Positions 61,280-64,000 of a stretch of 64,000 bases of DNA are shown here, one piece after another. Origin of the DNA: Rhizobium sullae (GTDB taxonomy: Bacteria > Pseudomonadota > Alphaproteobacteria > Rhizobiales > Rhizobiaceae); assembly GCF_025200715.1 (NCBI RefSeq), contig NZ_CP104144.1:2418001-2482000 (forward strand). The letters run 5' to 3'. Every line of letters begins with the position of its first letter. Position 1 is the stretch's first letter. The notes beneath the pieces were generated by a model. It was given only the letters and a program-made list of their open reading frames with translations. It had not been told where the DNA came from and did no database searches. The position numbers were made by a program, and so were the translations under genes.

Positions 61280-61470
61280 CTAGGCATGGACGATCTGCAT
61301 AAGTTCCATGCGATTTGCCAAAAGGGTCGTTCACAGACCTTCGCAAGCACCCTTCCAGTGGCTGATCCGAAACGGTTGGGAAGCCAGCCTTCTCTAAGAT
61401 CGTGCATAGCTTGGAAAGGTCATCAATGACGAGTCCTGGATGAGTCTTTCTGGCAGGCGAAAAATTCCCA
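61280..61470 (-). pseudogene. VOC/glyoxalase-family remnant
   Basis: The minus strand reads NFSPARKTHPGLVIDDL, then LEKAGFPTVSDQPLEG and NDPFG, the C-terminal half of small glyoxalase/bleomycin-resistance-type proteins. Right after DPFG one extra A shifts the frame; correcting it gives NRMELMQIVHA and a stop (61280-61282), the normal family ending. The N-terminal half is absent. Thus both truncated and frameshifted. Confidence 0.65.
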
Positions 61471-61491
61471 TTTCCTGATTCCCCTCCAGCG

Positions 61492-62622
61492 TTACTGCGA
61501 CAGGAAGCGCTCGGGGCGGAAGGTAGCGAGCATCGGATGTTGCCTACTCGTCGCGATCTCGTAGGCGAGAAGCTCGCCCACGATGAGGCCGAGCGTCGCG
61601 CCGCTGTGGCTGAAGGCGACGTAGTAGCCGGGGATAGCCTTGATGGCGCCTACCACCGGTTCGCCATCGCCCGGTATGGGCTTGCCTCCAACGCCGATGG
61701 AGGCAATTTCGAGCCTCGGATTGCCCTCCATAACCTTCGACGCCTCGGCAAGCAGTGCCTCAACGACCGCCTCGTCGATCTCATGACTACCGTCCTTGCG
61801 TATCGTCACACCCTCGTCCGCCGCCCAGTCGGCATCCAGCGAGAAGGTGTTGCCCGGCGCGGGGCGGATGGCTACGCGCGGGGTGTTCAGCACAGCGCGT
61901 AGGGAATGAGCGAGCGGCCTGGTCTGCACCAGCAACGCAACCGGCGTTCCGTCGCCGATCGCTTGACCCGCTTCCCCCGCCATCCTCGGCACCGCTGGGC
62001 CGGTGGCAAGCACGATGGCATCCGCGAGGAAGCGGCTGCCGGTCGCGGTCTCGGCGCCGACGGCCCGGCCGCCTTCGATCACGACCCTTGCTGCGCCCTG
62101 GTCGGTGACAAGTCTACCACCGAGGGCGGCAAATTCCTCCAGAAGTAGGCCGATCAGGGTCGGCAGGTCGACCCAGCCCTCGCCCGGATTGAAGATCGCC
62201 CCCTGCGGTGTGATTGCACGCGCATCGACGCCGGGCGTTGCTGCCGCGATATCCTCTGCGGCAAGATGCCGGGTGTCGTAGCCCAGCGAGACTTCATGGC
62301 GGTAAGCGGCGTCGACTCCGTTGCTTTCGTCGTCGGCATCCCAGGTCAGGCCACCCTCGAAGCGAAGCCAGTTCGCATTGGGAAAGCGTGCCGAAAGGGT
62401 TCGGTACCGATCGATGCCCGCCATGCGCAGCCGATGATAGGCTTCGGAACGCATGCGCGCCGAATTCAGCCAGGAGAGCGAGCGCCCAGACGCGCCGTTG
62501 GCCGGGGGACCGTCATTGACGATGGTCACGCCAATGCCGCGCCGGGCGAGCTGCAGACCGGTGGAAACGCCGAAAATACCGCCGCCGATGATGACCGCCG
62601 AGGTGACGATGTTGTCTGTCAT
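61492..62622 (-). CDS. FAD-dependent amine/D-amino acid oxidoreductase (DadA-like)
   Basis: This 376-residue flavoprotein of the DAO family starts TSAVIIGGGIFGVSTGLQLARRGI (FAD-binding GxGxxG) and contains GASGRSLSWLNSAR, DAIVLATGPAVPRMA and the C-terminal YVAFSHSGATLGLIVGELLA. It probably oxidises a D-amino acid or N-methyl amino acid to the oxo acid. It is followed upstream by a broken Gfo/Idh gene and an amino-acid ABC ATPase gene on the same strand, so it could use an imported amino acid. Confidence 0.88.
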   Translation of the reverse strand: MTDNIVTSAVIIGGGIFGVSTGLQLARRGIGVTIVNDGPPANGASGRSLSWLNSARMRSEAYHRLRMAGIDRYRTLSARFPNANWLRFEGGLTWDADDESNGVDAAYRHEVSLGYDTRHLAAEDIAAATPGVDARAITPQGAIFNPGEGWVDLPTLIGLLLEEFAALGGRLVTDQGAARVVIEGGRAVGAETATGSRFLADAIVLATGPAVPRMAGEAGQAIGDGTPVALLVQTRPLAHSLRAVLNTPRVAIRPAPGNTFSLDADWAADEGVTIRKDGSHEIDEAVVEALLAEASKVMEGNPRLEIASIGVGGKPIPGDGEPVVGAIKAIPGYYVAFSHSGATLGLIVGELLAYEIATSRQHPMLATFRPERFLSQ

Positions 62623-62673
62623 GGTCGCTTGTCTTTCAATTCGTGGAACAATCAGGGTGGTGGAAGGAATGGC

Positions 62674-63474
62674 TCAGGGCGCTTCCCAGCGGCCGGTCGT
62701 CGCCGAGCGGAACAGGGCGTCGATCGCTTTCATGTTGGCAATTGCGTCGTCCAGCCCTGAGAAGAAAGGGTGAGCTGCGTCGAGCAGGTGAAGGCGAGCT
62801 GCCGGCCCTCGGGAAGCTCGAGCAGTCCGCTCGCGAGGCGGTCCGTACCGAAGGCGCGGTCGCGTTCCATCAGCGCGATCGCCCGCAAGGGTTCGGCATT
62901 GAACAGGAAGCGCGCCGTGTTGACGGCGTAGCATCCGACGTCGAACAGTCCCGCCACCGCCGATATTAGCCTGGTTTCGCACGTTCCGCGGATCGTCGAG
63001 ATAGTAGGAGAAGATCGTCTGGATGACTCGAGCCTCGCCGATCCAGCCTTCGGCGACCAGCGCCTGCGCCTTCTTCCACTGCGGATGGTGGCGCGCAATG
63101 AAGGCTTCGGCGACCGGCAGGTTTGCGGCCTTCTGCGCGGCCGCCAGTGTCATCGCCTCGCCGGCACTCAGGGCGATCGGCTTTTCGCACAGTACTGGCT
63201 TTCCCTGTTCCAACGCCTTGATCGTCAGCGGCACATCCAGGTGATTGGGTAGCGGGTTATAAATCGCGTCGATGTCGGCGTCGGCAAGCAGCGTTTCGTA
63301 GCTGCCATACGCCTTGGCAATGCCGAACGCCGCGGCTGTTTCCTCCGCCCTCTTCGGGTCGCGCGAGGCGATCGCCGTGACCCGTCCGGACCGGCTGGAC
63401 TGGATCGCGGGGATGACCGCCTTGATCGCGATCCCGGCGCAGCCAAGCACACCCCATCGTATCATTTGTGTCAT
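62674..63474 (-). pseudogene. Gfo/Idh/MocA oxidoreductase, frameshifted and internally deleted
   Basis: The N-terminal domain is good: MIRWGVLGCAGIAIKAVIP, then YNPLPNHLDVPLTIKALEQGKPVLCEKPIAL. Near 62950, after NIGGGG, the frame shifts; the alternative frame continues LFDVGCYAVNTARFLF to CSTQLTLSS. Near 62765 it returns to the first frame with DDAIANMKAIDALFRSA, the normal C-terminus. About 65 codons that usually lie between these are missing. So at least two lesions make the gene non-functional unless these are assembly errors. ATG 63474 has AAGGAG upstream. Confidence 0.75.
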
Positions 63475-63494
63475 TGTGGTCTCCTTGGTCGGGG

Positions 63495-64000
63495 TCACAG
63501 AACTTCGGCAAGAAAGCGTTGCAGGCGTGGGCTCTGGGGATTGTCGAAGATCGCGTCAGGCGTGCCGGCTTCCATGACGCGTCCCTCGTCCATGAACACG
63601 ACCTGATCGGCGACGCGCCGGGCGAAGCCCATTTCGTGCGTGACGACCACCATGGTCATGCCGCGATTGCCGAGGTCGGCCATCAGGTCCAGCACCCCCT
63701 TGACCAGTTCAGGGTCGAGGGCGCTCGTCACCTCGTCGAACAGAATGACCTCCGGCTCCATGGCGAGCGCGCGGGCGACGGCGACACGCTGCTGCTGGCC
63801 GCCGGAAAGACCACCCGGTCGGTGATGCTGGCGGCCGGAGAGCCCGACATCGGCGAGCCGCGCCTTGGCGATGCGCTCGGCTTCGGCCGTCGGCAGGCCC
63901 TTGATTTTCGTCAGCGACAGCATGACGTTCTCGAGCGCTGTGTGATCCGGGAAAAGGTTGAAATGCTGGAAGACCATGCCAACACGGCGGCGCAGCTTTT
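63495..64000 (-). CDS. Amino-acid ABC transporter ATP-binding protein (5' end outside window)
   Basis: The minus strand is open from the window edge to a stop at 63495. It has VFQHFNLFPDHTALENVML (Q-loop), [15 protein letters not shown] (signature), VILFDEVTSALDPELV (Walker B, with Val where Pro is usual) and [14 protein letters not shown] (switch), and ends after the switch as in GlnQ-type ATPases. Walker A lies beyond 64000. It belongs to an importer whose other parts are outside the window, and lies 20 bp before the broken Gfo/Idh gene. Confidence 0.88.
   Translation of the reverse strand, partial: KLRRRVGMVFQHFNLFPDHTALENVMLSLTKIKGLPTAEAERIAKARLADVGLSGRQHHRPGGLSGGQQQRVAVARALAMEPEVILFDEVTSALDPELVKGVLDLMADLGNRGMTMVVVTHEMGFARRVADQVVFMDEGRVMEAGTPDAIFDNPQSPRLQRFLAEVL

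Noticed and set aside
1..64000. CRISPR array, tRNA/rRNA genes, plasmid replication genes, intact IS element
   Set aside because: Looked for regularly spaced repeats, conserved RNA segments, RepABC motifs and complete transposases with terminal repeats; none were seen by eye.

Overview
The window reads like an accessory replicon (plasmid or chromid) of an alphaproteobacterium of the Rhizobium leguminosarum/etli type. The grounds are high-GC coding DNA, a density of ABC importers and sugar- or amino-acid-catabolic operons each with its own regulator, and many gene remnants. This is inferred from gene content and protein style. I see no replication genes, rRNA, tRNA, CRISPR array or intact insertion sequence.

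Layout. (1) 1-4.8 kb, leftward: flavin monooxygenase, questin-oxidase-like protein and two amidohydrolases, divergent from (2) 5.0-15.3 kb: a CUT1 importer (binding protein and two permeases; its ATPase lies on the other strand with an SDR), then DeoR regulator, BtpA-family protein, FGGY kinase and a cytoplasmic gamma-glutamyltransferase-family protein. A 15-bp motif shared by the two promoter regions suggests that DeoR controls both halves. (3) 15.3-24.1 kb: a decayed patch with remnants of SDR, amidohydrolase, Gfo/Idh, glucarate-dehydratase-like and Ku genes, interleaved with intact small genes, a PIN toxin/antitoxin pair, a sorbosone-dehydrogenase-like protein and an SDR/LysR pair with clear palindromes. 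(4) 24.1-35.4 kb: a sugar-acid cluster with a GntR/FCD regulator, four enolase-superfamily proteins, a complete CUT1 importer and an RraA-type protein. (5) 35.6-40.5 kb: stress or redox genes (DJ-1/PfpI, ABM monooxygenase, SDR, LysR) and a TetR/aldo-keto reductase pair with an unusually readable promoter-operator. (6) 40.8-45.6 kb: an animal-type heme peroxidase, a subtilisin-like protease translationally coupled to a small protein resembling a subtilase propeptide, and a HARP-like protein.

(7) 45.6-57.5 kb is the most interesting block. A polar amino-acid importer with an SDR and an HMG/CHA-type aldolase faces an operon encoding biotin carrier protein, biotin carboxylase, a carrier-like protein without a biotinyl lysine, PxpB, PxpC, PxpA and an aminotransferase. 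A Nac-like LysR gene lies between them with an exact ATA-N9-TAT site. I infer uptake and ring-opening of a lactam or 5-oxoproline-like compound, with the linked biotin carboxylase perhaps powering or diversifying the Pxp reaction, then transamination and aldol cleavage. (8) 57.8-64 kb: Xre/RES toxin-antitoxin, IS5-type and LysR scars, an MFS exporter, a VOC remnant, a DadA-like oxidase, a broken Gfo/Idh gene and a truncated amino-acid ABC ATPase.
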